The notes under the pieces are model-generated. The model saw only the letters and a program-made list of their open reading frames with translations, ran no database searches and had not been told where the DNA came from. From the NCBI GenBank assembly GCA_900540685.1, contig UQGS01000011.1, positions 1 through 47,638 on the forward strand: a stretch of 47,638 nt of DNA, written 5' to 3'. The stretch is from an uncultured Catenibacterium sp. (GTDB taxonomy: Bacteria > Bacillota_I > Bacilli_A > Erysipelotrichales > Coprobacillaceae). Made by a program: the position numbers and the translations under genes. Positions 31,749 to 41,154 of the stretch are shown here, one piece after another. How positions within the stretch are numbered: the first letter of the stretch is position 1; each line of letters opens with the position of its first letter.

Positions 31749-32177
31749 ATGGATTTAGTCAGAGAGTTGATGGAAGCTTTTGAACAAGCTGATATCGATA
31801 AGATGAAAATTGAAATGGAAGGCGTGAAACTTGAACTTGAAAAGAGTCAACAGGTGCAGGTAACTGCACCTGTCACTGTATCTAGTGAAAGTGCGCCTGT
31901 TGTTGTACAAGAAGTTAAGGAAGAAAAACCAGTTATTAGTGGTACAGAAGTAAAGGCCCCTCTTGTAGGTGTTTATTATTCTTCTCCTTCCCCAGATGAT
32001 CAGCCTTTTGTCAAGGAAGGGTCAAAAGTCACTAAGGGACAGACATTATGTATTATTGAAGCCATGAAGGTGATGAATGAAATCAAAGCACCTGTAGATG
32101 GTACTGTCCGTTCTCTATTAGTGAAGGATGAAGAATTAGTGAGCTTTGATCAGACTTTAATGATCATCGAGGAATAG
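31749..32177 (+). CDS. accB: Biotin carboxyl carrier protein of acetyl-CoA carboxylase
   Basis: 142 residues. The C-terminal biotinyl domain reads VEAPLVGVYYSSPSPDDQPFV-like with IIEAMKVMNEIKAPVDG, whose AMKM-type lysine is biotinylated by the BirA encoded downstream. A flexible Pro/Ala/Val linker (about 45-70) joins it to a helical N-terminus. ATG 31749 behind AAAGAAGG is preferred over an upstream TTG. Its stop lies one base before the accC start. Confidence 0.94.
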   Translation: MDLVRELMEAFEQADIDKMKIEMEGVKLELEKSQQVQVTAPVTVSSESAPVVVQEVKEEKPVISGTEVKAPLVGVYYSSPSPDDQPFVKEGSKVTKGQTLCIIEAMKVMNEIKAPVDGTVRSLLVKDEELVSFDQTLMIIEE

Positions 32178-32178
32178 T

Positions 32179-33540
32179 ATGTTTAAGAAGATTTTAATTG
32201 CGAATCGTGGAGAAATCGCTGTTCGTATTATTCGTGCATGTAAAGAGATGGATATTTTAACAGTAGCCATTTATTCTACGGCTGATCAGAATGCATTACA
32301 TGTACAGTTAGCAGATGAAGCAGTATGTGTCGGTGGTCCTAAGAGTGCTGATAGTTATTTAAATAAGGAAGCGATTATTACTGCAGCTGTTGAGACAGGA
32401 TGTCAGGCTATTCATCCAGGTTTTGGTTTTTTATCTGAAAATAGTGATTTTGCAAGACTTGTAGAGACTTGTGGCCTTAAGTTTATTGGTCCTAAGGGTG
32501 ATGTTATTGATGCATTAGGTAATAAGTCTAAGGCAAGAGAAATGATGATTGAAGCAGGTGTTCCTGTAGTTCCAGGATCTAATGGTTCAGTCAATACATA
32601 TGAAGAATTAAAAGAAGTTGTGAATGAAATTGGTTATCCTGTGCTTATTAAAGCAAGTGCTGGTGGTGGAGGTCGTGGTATGCGTAAGGCCTTTAGTGAA
32701 GATGAACTAGAGAATGCCTTTATGACTGCCAAGGCAGAAGCCAAAGCATGTTTTGGGGATGATGATATGTATGTGGAGAAGCTTGTATTGAATCCTAAGC
32801 ATATTGAGTTCCAGATTCTCGCAGATGAACATGGCAATGTCATTCATTTAGGTGAGAGAGACTGTTCTATTCAAAGACGTAATCAGAAGATGATAGAAGA
32901 AGCACCATGTAAGGTACTTGATGCATCTTTACGTTTAAAAATGGGTGAATCTGCAGTCAAAGCTGCACAGGGTGCTGGTTATACCAATGCTGGAACTGTT
33001 GAGTTTGTTTTAGATGAACACAACAACTATTACTTTATTGAGATGAATACGCGTATTCAGGTTGAACATCCTATTACTGAAATGGTCACTGGTATTGATC
33101 TTATTAAGCAGCAGATTCGTATTGCATCAGGTTTACCTTTAAGCTTTAAACAGGAAGATATTAGTTTACAGGGTCATTCTATTGAATGTCGTATTAATGC
33201 GGAAGATCCCTTCCATAACTTTAGACCATGTCCTGGTCAGGTGAACTTCATGCATTTACCTGGAGGACCAGGTGTTCGAGTGGATACGATGTTATATACA
33301 GGTTATACGCTCCCTACTCAATATGATTCAATGGTCGCAAAAGTGATTGTCCATGCTCCTACTCGATTAGAAGCAATTAAGCGTATGAGACGCGCTTTAA
33401 GTGAGCTTGTAATTGAAGGCATTACCACAAACCAGACATTACAGTTCTATATCCTACATCAGCCTGATTATATTAAAGGACATTTTAATACAAGCTTTAT
33501 TGAAACACATTTAGATGAGATGGTGAGTGAAAATGGATAG
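32179..33540 (+). CDS. accC: Acetyl-CoA carboxylase, biotin carboxylase subunit
   Basis: 453 residues, the usual length. FKKILIANRGEIAVRIIRACKEM opens the pre-ATP-grasp domain, HPGFGFLSEN follows, KASAGGGGRGMRKA is the glycine-rich ATP loop, and IEMNTRIQVEHPITEMVTGIDL holds the catalytic Glu/Asn/Arg. It carboxylates biotin on AccB with ATP and bicarbonate. It overlaps the accD start by eight bases. Confidence 0.96.
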   Translation: MFKKILIANRGEIAVRIIRACKEMDILTVAIYSTADQNALHVQLADEAVCVGGPKSADSYLNKEAIITAAVETGCQAIHPGFGFLSENSDFARLVETCGLKFIGPKGDVIDALGNKSKAREMMIEAGVPVVPGSNGSVNTYEELKEVVNEIGYPVLIKASAGGGGRGMRKAFSEDELENAFMTAKAEAKACFGDDDMYVEKLVLNPKHIEFQILADEHGNVIHLGERDCSIQRRNQKMIEEAPCKVLDASLRLKMGESAVKAAQGAGYTNAGTVEFVLDEHNNYYFIEMNTRIQVEHPITEMVTGIDLIKQQIRIASGLPLSFKQEDISLQGHSIECRINAEDPFHNFRPCPGQVNFMHLPGGPGVRVDTMLYTGYTLPTQYDSMVAKVIVHAPTRLEAIKRMRRALSELVIEGITTNQTLQFYILHQPDYIKGHFNTSFIETHLDEMVSENG

Positions 33541-34393
33541 TATCTGGAAGAAAAGAAAACAACAATTACAGGACTTTCGTCGTTATTTAAATAAGGACAA
33601 CAAAGTCAAGAAACAGGAAGTGCCTGATGGTTTATATCAGGCATGTCCTAATTGTAATAGTACAATTCGTACACTTGATTTAAAGAATCATTTACAGGTA
33701 TGTCCACAGTGTGGTCATCACCTCTTTATTGATGCTTATGCGCGTTTAGATGCGTTGTTTGATCATGGTAAATATAAGGAATACTACACTTCTATGAAAT
33801 CAGGAAATCCATTAGGATTCCCTGGTTATGAAGAAAAACTTGAGAAGTATGAATATAAGACAGGATTACATGATGGTGTTGTTGTCGCGGGTGGTCGTAT
33901 TGATCATATGCGCACAATTGTCGTTGTGATGGATCATCGTTTTATGATGGCTTCTATGGGTAGTGTAGCAGGTGAAAAGATTACACGAGCCATTGAAATG
34001 GCAACAAGAAAGAAATTACCTTTAATTATTTTTACATCAAGTGGTGGTGCAAGAATGCAGGAAGGCATCTTCTCTTTAATGCAGATGGGTAAAACATGTG
34101 CTGCATTAAAACGTCATTTAGATGCTGGACTTCTTTATATTTCTTATTTAACACACCCTACTACAGGTGGTGTTACTGCATCATTCGCAATGTTAGGTGA
34201 TATTAATATCGCAGAACCAGAAGCTTTAGTTGGTTTTGCAGGACCTAGAGTTATTGAAAGTACAATGAAAACAAAGCTACCTGAAGGATTCCAGCGTGCT
34301 GAATTCTTAGAAGATCATGGCTTTGTAGATATGATTGTGGAACGTGAGAAGATGCGTGACACATTGGCTTTATTATTACGTATGCATGCATAA
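33533..34393 (+). CDS. accD: Acetyl-CoA carboxylase, carboxyltransferase beta subunit
   Basis: About 286 residues. A zinc ribbon (CPNC...CPQC, about 38-60) precedes the crotonase-like domain with SMGSVAGEKITRAIE, FTSSGGARMQEG and THPTTGGVTASFAMLGD. Together with AccA it moves the carboxyl group from biotin to acetyl-CoA, giving malonyl-CoA. ATG 33533 is chosen, overlapping the accC stop; a GTG six bases upstream is possible. AccA follows after nine bases. Confidence 0.95.
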   Translation: MDSIWKKRKQQLQDFRRYLNKDNKVKKQEVPDGLYQACPNCNSTIRTLDLKNHLQVCPQCGHHLFIDAYARLDALFDHGKYKEYYTSMKSGNPLGFPGYEEKLEKYEYKTGLHDGVVVAGGRIDHMRTIVVVMDHRFMMASMGSVAGEKITRAIEMATRKKLPLIIFTSSGGARMQEGIFSLMQMGKTCAALKRHLDAGLLYISYLTHPTTGGVTASFAMLGDINIAEPEALVGFAGPRVIESTMKTKLPEGFQRAEFLEDHGFVDMIVEREKMRDTLALLLRMHA

Positions 34394-34402
34394 GGAGGAA
34401 TT

Positions 34403-35341
34403 ATGTCTTTAAAGGAAAAGGAAGAAAAGATTGCAGAGCTAGAAAAGAAGCTTGCAGTCATTAAGAATGATAGAGAAATAGATTCCAGTAAGATTGAAGA
34501 AACAATCAATGATTATAAGAAAGAGACATATTCACATCTTTGTGCATATGATCGTGTTTATCTTGCGAGAAAGCCTGAACGTTCTCATATTCATGAGTTT
34601 ATTGATCATGTGTTTGATGATTTCATAGAAATGCGTGGAGATCGTTATTTCAAGGATGATCAGGCAATTGTCGGTGGTATTGGGATGTTTAATAACATGC
34701 CAGTCACAATTATTGGACATCAAAAAGGAAGAAGTCTAGATGATAACCTTAAGTGTCAGTTTGGTATGGCAAGTCCTGAAGGGTATCGTAAAGGAATGCG
34801 TTTAATGAAACAGGCAGAGAAGTTCCATCGTCCTATTATTACTTTTATTGATACACCGGGTGCTTATCCTGGTATTAGTTCTGAAGAGAATGGGATTGGT
34901 GAAGCAATCGGTCAGAGTTTAATGATGATGAGTGATTTAAAGGTACCTATTATTGTGATTATTACTGGTGAAGGAGGAAGTGGTGGTGCTTTAGCCCTCA
35001 GTATTGGTGATCACTTAGCTATGTTAGAAAATGCGGTTTATTCTGTTTTATCTCCTGAAGGTTTTGCATCTATTCTTTGGAAGGATGTAAAGGGAGAACG
35101 TATTGAGGAAGCATGTGAAGTCATGAAGATGACAGCTGAAGATTTATATCATTATGGAATTATTGATGAAATCATCAAGGAACCTCTTGGTGGAATGACG
35201 ACTAATCCTGCAGCTGTATATAGAAATATACGTAAAGTTGTTAGAGAACAGTTAGATATTCTCGTACCAATGGATGTAAATACTTTAATACGTAAGAGAT
35301 ATAACAGATATCGTAAGATTGGAGAATGGAAGAATGGATAA
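34403..35341 (+). CDS. accA: Acetyl-CoA carboxylase, carboxyltransferase alpha subunit
   Basis: 312 residues. A coiled-coil N-terminus (KEKEEKIAELEKKL) leads into the crotonase-like domain: FDDFIEMRGDRYFKDDQAIVGGIG, FIDTPGAYPG and ITGEGGSGGALALSIGD, which provide the oxyanion holes. It pairs with AccD. GGAGG precedes ATG. Its end overlaps the fabH start by eight bases. Confidence 0.95.
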   Translation: MSLKEKEEKIAELEKKLAVIKNDREIDSSKIEETINDYKKETYSHLCAYDRVYLARKPERSHIHEFIDHVFDDFIEMRGDRYFKDDQAIVGGIGMFNNMPVTIIGHQKGRSLDDNLKCQFGMASPEGYRKGMRLMKQAEKFHRPIITFIDTPGAYPGISSEENGIGEAIGQSLMMMSDLKVPIIVIITGEGGSGGALALSIGDHLAMLENAVYSVLSPEGFASILWKDVKGERIEEACEVMKMTAEDLYHYGIIDEIIKEPLGGMTTNPAAVYRNIRKVVREQLDILVPMDVNTLIRKRYNRYRKIGEWKNG

Positions 35342-36254
35342 GGGTATTTCTATCATCAACACAGGATATTATGTACCAGAGAATATCCTTACAAATGATG
35401 ATCTATCAAGAATGGTTGATACGAGTGATGAGTGGATTTACCCCCGCACTGGTATCAAGAAACGTCATATATGTAAAGATGAAACACTTGTAGATATGGC
35501 CTATAAGGCATCTTTAAAGGCATTAAACAACATCAATAAAGAAGATATTGGAATCATTATCGTGGCGACAATGTCTTCTTCCTATAATACCCCTTCTATT
35601 GCCTGTCTCTTACAGGAACGTTTAGGTTTAAAAAATGATGTATTTGCGTTTGATTTAAACGGGGCATGTAGTGGATTTGTCTATGCGTTATCAGTGGCAC
35701 GTTCATTACTTCATGCAGGTGATAAGCGTTATGCCCTAGTAATAGGTGCTGAACAGTTATCAAATCTAATTGACTGGAAAGATCGTACAACATGCATCTT
35801 GTTTGGTGATGGAGCCGGTGCTGTTGTCGTAGAGAAAGAAAATAAGTTATTTGTGGACTATCAAGGATCAGAAGGCAATGAAGAAGTGCTTTATGGTTTA
35901 AAGAATGATTATTTACATATGGAAGGTAAAGAAGTATTTAAGTTTGCGACAAGAGTTCTTCCTATGTGTATAGAGAAAGTATTAGAGAAAGCATCACTGA
36001 CTAAAGATGATATAGATTACTTTGTGGTGCATCAGGCGAATGAAAGAATTATTCGTCATGTTTATAAGAAAATGAAAGTAACATCAGATAAGTTTTATCT
36101 GAATGTCGATGAATATGGTAATACATCTGCTGCAAGTATTCCTCTTGTACTTGGAGAGATGAATGAAAAGAAGTTATTAAAAAGAGGTATGAAGATACTC
36201 TGTGTTGGTTTTGGTGCAGGACTGACTTATGGTGCCAATCTGATAGAGTGGTAA
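35334..36254 (+). CDS. fabH: Beta-ketoacyl-ACP synthase III
   Basis: About 306 residues. DLNGACSGFVYAL has the catalytic Cys, VVHQANERI the catalytic His and NTSAASIPL the Asn. FabH joins an acyl-CoA starter with malonyl-ACP and starts each chain; the choice of starter cannot be read here. ATG 35334 is chosen over an in-frame TTG 15 bases upstream. It is followed by fabK after ten bases. Confidence 0.94.
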   Translation: MDKGISIINTGYYVPENILTNDDLSRMVDTSDEWIYPRTGIKKRHICKDETLVDMAYKASLKALNNINKEDIGIIIVATMSSSYNTPSIACLLQERLGLKNDVFAFDLNGACSGFVYALSVARSLLHAGDKRYALVIGAEQLSNLIDWKDRTTCILFGDGAGAVVVEKENKLFVDYQGSEGNEEVLYGLKNDYLHMEGKEVFKFATRVLPMCIEKVLEKASLTKDDIDYFVVHQANERIIRHVYKKMKVTSDKFYLNVDEYGNTSAASIPLVLGEMNEKKLLKRGMKILCVGFGAGLTYGANLIEW

Positions 36255-36264
36255 GGAGAAGACT

Positions 36265-37200
36265 ATGTGGTTAAATGAAACTTTAAAGATTAAATACCCT
36301 CTTATTCAGGGTGGTATGGCTAATATTGCGACAGGTGCTTTTGCGGCAGCTGTATCTAATGCAGGTGGTTTAGGACTTATTGCAGGAGGAGGAATGTCTC
36401 CTGATATGTTAAGAGAGAATATCCGTGAAGCAAAGAAATTGACTGATAAACCTTTTGGTGTGAACTTGATGTTATTACATCCACAGGCTGCTGAAATGGC
36501 TGATATTGTGGTAGAAGAACATGTTCCTGTAGTAACAACTGGAGCTGGTAATCCCGGTATTTATATTAAGAAATGGAAAGAAGCAGGTATTATTGTGATG
36601 CCTGTAGTACCTAGTGTGGCCCTTGCGAAACGTATGGAAAGAGCGGGTGTCGATGCCGTTATTGCGGAAGGGACTGAATCTGGTGGTCATGTCGGGGAAC
36701 TCACTACTATGGCTTTAGTACCACAGGTAAAGGCTGCAGTGAATATTCCTGTGATTGTCGCAGGTGGTGTTGCGAGTGGTAAACAGCTTCTTGCAGCTGT
36801 TGCACTTGGTGCTGATGGTGTACAGGTTGGTACTATTCTTCTTGCAAGTCATGAGTGTCCTATTCATCAAAACTATAAAGATGCAATCATCAAGGCAAAG
36901 GATACTGATACAACAGTGACTGGACGTATTGCAGGAACTCCTGTACGTATCTTAAAGAATAAGATGGCACGTACTTATATTAAGAAAGAAAAAGAAGGTG
37001 CCGAAATGATGGAACTAGAAAAGTATACATTAGGTTCTTTAAAACGTGCTGTATTTGAAGGTGATGTAGATACTGGTTCTTTAATGAGTGGTCAGGTTGC
37101 TGGTATGGTACATGAAGAAAGAAGTTTAAAAGAAATCATTGAAGGTTTGTTTAATGAATATGAAGAAGAAAAGAAACGTGTGATGGAGGTTCATCTATGA
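36265..37200 (+). CDS. fabK: Enoyl-ACP reductase II, FMN-dependent
   Basis: 311 residues in a TIM-barrel flavoprotein fold. YPLIQGGMANIATGAFAAAVSNAGGLG, GTESGGHVGELTT (conserved active-site His), PVIVAGGVASGKQLLAAVALGADGVQVGT and MARTYIKKEK are FabK marks. It reduces the enoyl-ACP double bond, the last step of each round, with NAD(P)H and FMN. No FabI or FabL gene is seen in the cluster, so this is the likely main reductase. It overlaps the next, related gene by four bases. Confidence 0.9.
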   Translation: MWLNETLKIKYPLIQGGMANIATGAFAAAVSNAGGLGLIAGGGMSPDMLRENIREAKKLTDKPFGVNLMLLHPQAAEMADIVVEEHVPVVTTGAGNPGIYIKKWKEAGIIVMPVVPSVALAKRMERAGVDAVIAEGTESGGHVGELTTMALVPQVKAAVNIPVIVAGGVASGKQLLAAVALGADGVQVGTILLASHECPIHQNYKDAIIKAKDTDTTVTGRIAGTPVRILKNKMARTYIKKEKEGAEMMELEKYTLGSLKRAVFEGDVDTGSLMSGQVAGMVHEERSLKEIIEGLFNEYEEEKKRVMEVHL

Positions 37201-38234
37201 AAATAGGATCACATACTTTATCTCTCCCTTTAATTCAGGGAGGAATGGGTGTTGGTGTTTCTCTTAGTTCTTTAGCTGGAAATGTCGCTAAGAAAGGCGC
37301 AATGGGTGTTATTTCTACAGCCCAGATTGGTTTTAAGAAACCTTCTTTTCTTAAAGATACTAAAAAAGCAAATCTAGAAGCGATTGATGAAGAAATCAAA
37401 CGTGCTAAAGAGATATCAAATAATAATGGTATGGTGGCAGTGAATGTCATGGTTGCCTTAAGTGATTATGAACAGCATGTCAAACAAGCTGTTCAAAGTG
37501 GTGTAGATGCGATTATTTCTGGGGCTGGTCTTCCTTTAAAGCTTCCTGAATATGTGGATGAAAAGACTGCGATTGCGCCTATTGTCTCTTCTGGTAAAGC
37601 TGCACGTTTGATCTTAAATAAATGGAAACGTCAATATGATCGTACAGCTGACTTTATTGTGATTGAAGGATATAAAGCAGGTGGACATCTTGGATTCAAG
37701 AAAGAAGAACTATTAGAGAATACATGTGCTTCTCTAAAGGATATCTTGAAGGATGTTAAAGAAGTTGTGAAAGGCTTTGAAGAGCTATTTAATCATTCTA
37801 TTCCAGTATTTGTCGCAGGTGGTATTTATACTAACGATGATATTAAAGAAATGTTAGAAGCGGGTGCTGATGGTGTTCAGATGGGAACACGTTTTATTGG
37901 TACTTATGAATGTGATGCTTCTATGGAGTATAAGAATTATTTTATTAATGGTAAGAAGGAAGATATCAAGATTGTACAGTCTCCTGTAGGTATGCCAGGA
38001 CGCGCATTTATGACACCTTTTATGGAAAAGACACATCCTATTAAGAGATGTTTTAGATGTATTGCGAGCTGTGATATGAAGTCTATTCCTTATTGTATTA
38101 CTCAGGCTTTAATTAATGCGGTAAATGGTGATTGTCAGAATGGTCTCGTATTTACTGGCACAAACGGATATCGCATTGACAAGCTTGTACATGTAAGTGA
38201 TCTGATTGATGAATTAATGGAGGGTATTGTATGA
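37197..38234 (+). CDS. FabK-like flavin oxidoreductase (nitronate monooxygenase family) with Cys cluster
   Basis: 345 residues. It shares the FMN barrel of FabK: LPLIQGGMGVGVSLSSLAGNVAKKGAMG, EGYKAGGHLGF (active-site His) and PVFVAGGIYTNDDIKEMLEAGADGVQMGTRF. The C-terminus differs by four Cys in RCFRCIASCDMKSIPYC (Cys285, 288, 292, 300), which could bind metal or an iron-sulfur cluster. Annotation pipelines usually call such proteins nitronate monooxygenase. Overlaps with fabK (ATGA) and fabD show that it belongs to the lipid operon, so a role in fatty acid metabolism, such as a second enoyl reductase or an isomerase-like step, is likely but unproven. Confidence 0.82.
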   Translation: MKIGSHTLSLPLIQGGMGVGVSLSSLAGNVAKKGAMGVISTAQIGFKKPSFLKDTKKANLEAIDEEIKRAKEISNNNGMVAVNVMVALSDYEQHVKQAVQSGVDAIISGAGLPLKLPEYVDEKTAIAPIVSSGKAARLILNKWKRQYDRTADFIVIEGYKAGGHLGFKKEELLENTCASLKDILKDVKEVVKGFEELFNHSIPVFVAGGIYTNDDIKEMLEAGADGVQMGTRFIGTYECDASMEYKNYFINGKKEDIKIVQSPVGMPGRAFMTPFMEKTHPIKRCFRCIASCDMKSIPYCITQALINAVNGDCQNGLVFTGTNGYRIDKLVHVSDLIDELMEGIV

Positions 38235-39157
38235 AACTCGGTTTTATCTATGCAGGACAAGGAACACAGTATGTAGGTATGGGACAGTCTTTTTATGAAA
38301 ATGATGAAGACTGTCAAAACCTATTAGATAATGTAAAGTTAGATTTTGATTTAAAGGATATCATGTTTAATAGTGATGAAAAGACTATTAGTACGACACG
38401 TTTTACTCAGCCTGCCATGGTGGCAGTAGCCAATATGGCGACTCTTCTTTTAAAGAAGAATGGGATTACACCTGATTATGTATGTGGTTTATCTTTAGGT
38501 GAATATAGTGCTTTAAGTGCTGCAGGTGTATTTGATCCTGAAACAGCAATCCAGGTTGTAAGAGAAAGAGGTCTCGCAATGGAAAAGGCCGCTGAAGGTG
38601 TTGAGAGCGCCATGATGGCTATTCTTGGACTTGAACGTGAGCCATTACTTGATATTTGTGAGAGCTGTGATGGGTATGTTTCTATTGCGAACTATAACTG
38701 TCCTGGACAATTAGTTATTGCAGGAGAAAAGAAAGCAGTAGAAGAAGCAGGTCAGAAGGCATTAGACAATGGTGCAAGAAGAGCTGTGCCTTTAAATACA
38801 AGTGGTCCTTTCCATACAAAGTTATTAAAGGATGCTAGCACAAGACTTCATGAAGTATTTAAAGATATGACATTCCATGAAATGAATGTACCTGTTATTT
38901 TCAATTGTACCGGTAAGGAATTAGAAGATTGCAGCGTACAAGAGATGTTAGAAAAACAGGTCATGAGTCCTGTCTATTTTGAAGATAGTATTCGTACTAT
39001 GATTGATCATGGTGTGGATACAATTATAGAGATTGGACCTGGTAAGGTATTAAGCGGTTTTGTCCGTAAGATTGATAGAAAGATCAAGACATATCAGGTA
39101 GAAGATATGGCTTCTTTACAGAAGTGTGTGGAGGCAATCAATGAAACTAAGCAATAA
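38231..39157 (+). CDS. fabD: Malonyl-CoA:ACP transacylase
   Basis: 308 residues. FIYAGQGTQYVGMG opens the protein, GLSLGEYSALSAAG carries the catalytic Ser and SGPFHTKLL the catalytic His; IEIGPGKVLSGFV closes the fold. It loads malonyl units onto ACP. It overlaps the previous gene by four bases and the fabG start by 17. Confidence 0.94.
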   Translation: MKLGFIYAGQGTQYVGMGQSFYENDEDCQNLLDNVKLDFDLKDIMFNSDEKTISTTRFTQPAMVAVANMATLLLKKNGITPDYVCGLSLGEYSALSAAGVFDPETAIQVVRERGLAMEKAAEGVESAMMAILGLEREPLLDICESCDGYVSIANYNCPGQLVIAGEKKAVEEAGQKALDNGARRAVPLNTSGPFHTKLLKDASTRLHEVFKDMTFHEMNVPVIFNCTGKELEDCSVQEMLEKQVMSPVYFEDSIRTMIDHGVDTIIEIGPGKVLSGFVRKIDRKIKTYQVEDMASLQKCVEAINETKQ

Positions 39158-39893
39158 GGTAGCCCTTGTCACTGGGGGATTGAAAGGTATTGGACGTGCA
39201 ACAGTGATGGAACTTGCAAGTCAGGGTGCAGATATTGCGTTAAATTATCGTGCAAGTGAAAAAAATAAAGTATTAGCTGAAGAATTAGTGAAAGAACTTA
39301 AAGAGCTTGGTAGAGATGTATTATGTGTTGAAGGTGATATTTCTCATGAAGAAGATGTAGAAAACATCTTTAAGAGTATCAAGAAGTATTTTGGACATCT
39401 TGATATTCTTGTGAATAATGCAGGGATTACTAGAGACCAGTTAATCTTAAGAATGAAGACTGAAGATTTTGATGCAGTTATTAATACAAATCTTAAAGGG
39501 ACTTATTTATGTATGAAACAGGCAAGTCGTTTAATGATGAAACAGAAGTCTGGTCATATTATTTCTTTATCTTCTGTCGTTGGTGTGATGGGTAATGCAG
39601 GACAGGTCAACTATGCCGCAAGTAAAGCAGGTGTCATTGGTATGACAATGTCTCTTGCAAGAGAATTAGGTCCTAGAGGTGTGACTGTGAATGCGGTAGC
39701 ACCTGGATTTATTGAAACAGACATGACAGAAGTATTAAGTGATGAAGTAAAGGAAGGTTTAAAGGCATCTATTCCTTTAGGTACACTTGGACATGTAGAA
39801 GATGTTGCCAAGACAATCGCCTTTCTCGCAAGTGATGATGCAAAGTATATTACAGGACAGACCATCCATGTAGATGGTGGAATGGCTATGTAA
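39141..39893 (+). CDS. fabG: 3-oxoacyl-ACP reductase
   Basis: 250 residues. Short-chain dehydrogenase fold: VTGGLKGIGRA (cofactor loop), VNNAG, and the catalytic Ser/Tyr/Lys in SLSSVVG and YAASKAG; the C-terminus GQTIHVDGGMAM is typical of FabG. It reduces 3-oxoacyl-ACP with NADPH. ATG 39141 behind GGAGG is the start. A fabF start follows after ten bases. Confidence 0.95.
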   Translation: MKLSNKVALVTGGLKGIGRATVMELASQGADIALNYRASEKNKVLAEELVKELKELGRDVLCVEGDISHEEDVENIFKSIKKYFGHLDILVNNAGITRDQLILRMKTEDFDAVINTNLKGTYLCMKQASRLMMKQKSGHIISLSSVVGVMGNAGQVNYAASKAGVIGMTMSLARELGPRGVTVNAVAPGFIETDMTEVLSDEVKEGLKASIPLGTLGHVEDVAKTIAFLASDDAKYITGQTIHVDGGMAM

Positions 39894-39903
39894 GGAGGAG
39901 CTT

Positions 39904-41154
39904 ATGACAAAACGTAGAGTAGTAGTAACAGGTATAGGAACTATTAATCCTATTGGACATAATGTAGAAGAAACATGGAAGTCTATTGAAGAAGGGAAAT
40001 GTGGTATTGCGCCTATTTCTTTATTTGATACAACAGATATGAAAGTGACTCTTGCAGGTGAAGTCAAAGACTTTGATGTGACAAAGTATATTGATAAGAA
40101 AGAAGCGAAAAAGATGGACCGCTTTATCCAGATGGGTATGATAGCAGCTAAAGAGGCAATGGAAGATAGTAAACTTGATATCAACAACATTGATTCTCAT
40201 CGTTTTGGTGTCATTGTATCAAGTGGTATTGGTGGTTTAGGTTCTATTGAAAAGAACTATCAGACAGGTGCTAAACGTGGTTTTGATAGAGTATCACCTT
40301 TCTTTATTCCTATGACTATTTCTAACTTAGCAGCAGGTCATATTGCGATTGCATACCATGCACAAGGGTTATGTACATGCCCAGTGACTGCATGTGCAGG
40401 TGGTACAAATGCGATTGGTGATGCATTTAGAAATATTCGTGATGGTTATCAGGATGTAATGATTGCAGGTGGATGTGAAGCATCTGTCACACCTTTAGGT
40501 ATTGGTGGATTTACTTCTATGAAGGCTTTAAGTGATGCCACTGATCCTAACCGTGCCTCTATTCCTTTTGATAAAGAAAGAAATGGATTCGTCATGGGTG
40601 AAGGCGCTGGTATTCTTATTCTTGAAGAATTAGAACATGCCTTAAAGAGAGGTGCACATATTTATGGTGAAATGACTGGTTATGGCGTGAGCTGTGATGC
40701 CCATCATATTACTGCCCCACTTCCTAATGGTGAAGGTGGTGCCTATGCCATGCAGAATGCATTAGATGATGCAGGAATTAGTTATGATGTAATTGATTAT
40801 ATTAATGCGCATGGTACTTCTACTCATTTAAATGATTTATGTGAAACAGAAGCGATTAAATCAGTATTTAAGGAACATGCATATAAGCTTGCAGTAAGTT
40901 CTACTAAAGGTCATACAGGACATTGTTTAGGGGCTGCAGGGGGGATTGAAGCTGTACTATCAGTATTAGCCTTAAAACATGGTTTTATTCCTCCTACTTT
41001 AAATTATCAGGTAAAGGATGAAGAATGTGATTTAAATGTAGTACCTAACAAGGGTGTTAAGAAAGATCTACATTATGTAATGAGTAATTCATTAGGTTTT
41101 GGTGGACATAATGCTAGTATTATATTCAAGGAGTATGACAATGGAACTAAATAG
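39904..41154 (+). CDS. fabF: Beta-ketoacyl-ACP synthase II
   Basis: 416 residues. VTACAGGTNAIGDA carries the catalytic Cys; INAHGTSTHLND and KGHTGHCLGAAGG carry the two catalytic His. The C-terminal SNSLGFGGHNASIIF is typical of FabF. It elongates acyl-ACP with malonyl-ACP. AAGGAGGAGC precedes ATG 39904. It overlaps the fabZ start by 14 bases. Confidence 0.95.
   Translation: MTKRRVVVTGIGTINPIGHNVEETWKSIEEGKCGIAPISLFDTTDMKVTLAGEVKDFDVTKYIDKKEAKKMDRFIQMGMIAAKEAMEDSKLDINNIDSHRFGVIVSSGIGGLGSIEKNYQTGAKRGFDRVSPFFIPMTISNLAAGHIAIAYHAQGLCTCPVTACAGGTNAIGDAFRNIRDGYQDVMIAGGCEASVTPLGIGGFTSMKALSDATDPNRASIPFDKERNGFVMGEGAGILILEELEHALKRGAHIYGEMTGYGVSCDAHHITAPLPNGEGGAYAMQNALDDAGISYDVIDYINAHGTSTHLNDLCETEAIKSVFKEHAYKLAVSSTKGHTGHCLGAAGGIEAVLSVLALKHGFIPPTLNYQVKDEECDLNVVPNKGVKKDLHYVMSNSLGFGGHNASIIFKEYDNGTK

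Noticed and set aside
37197..38234. Plain duplicate of fabK
   Set aside because: The protein is longer, has a distinct C-terminal Cys motif and differs in the segments around the shared barrel motifs, so it is a separate family member rather than a recent copy.
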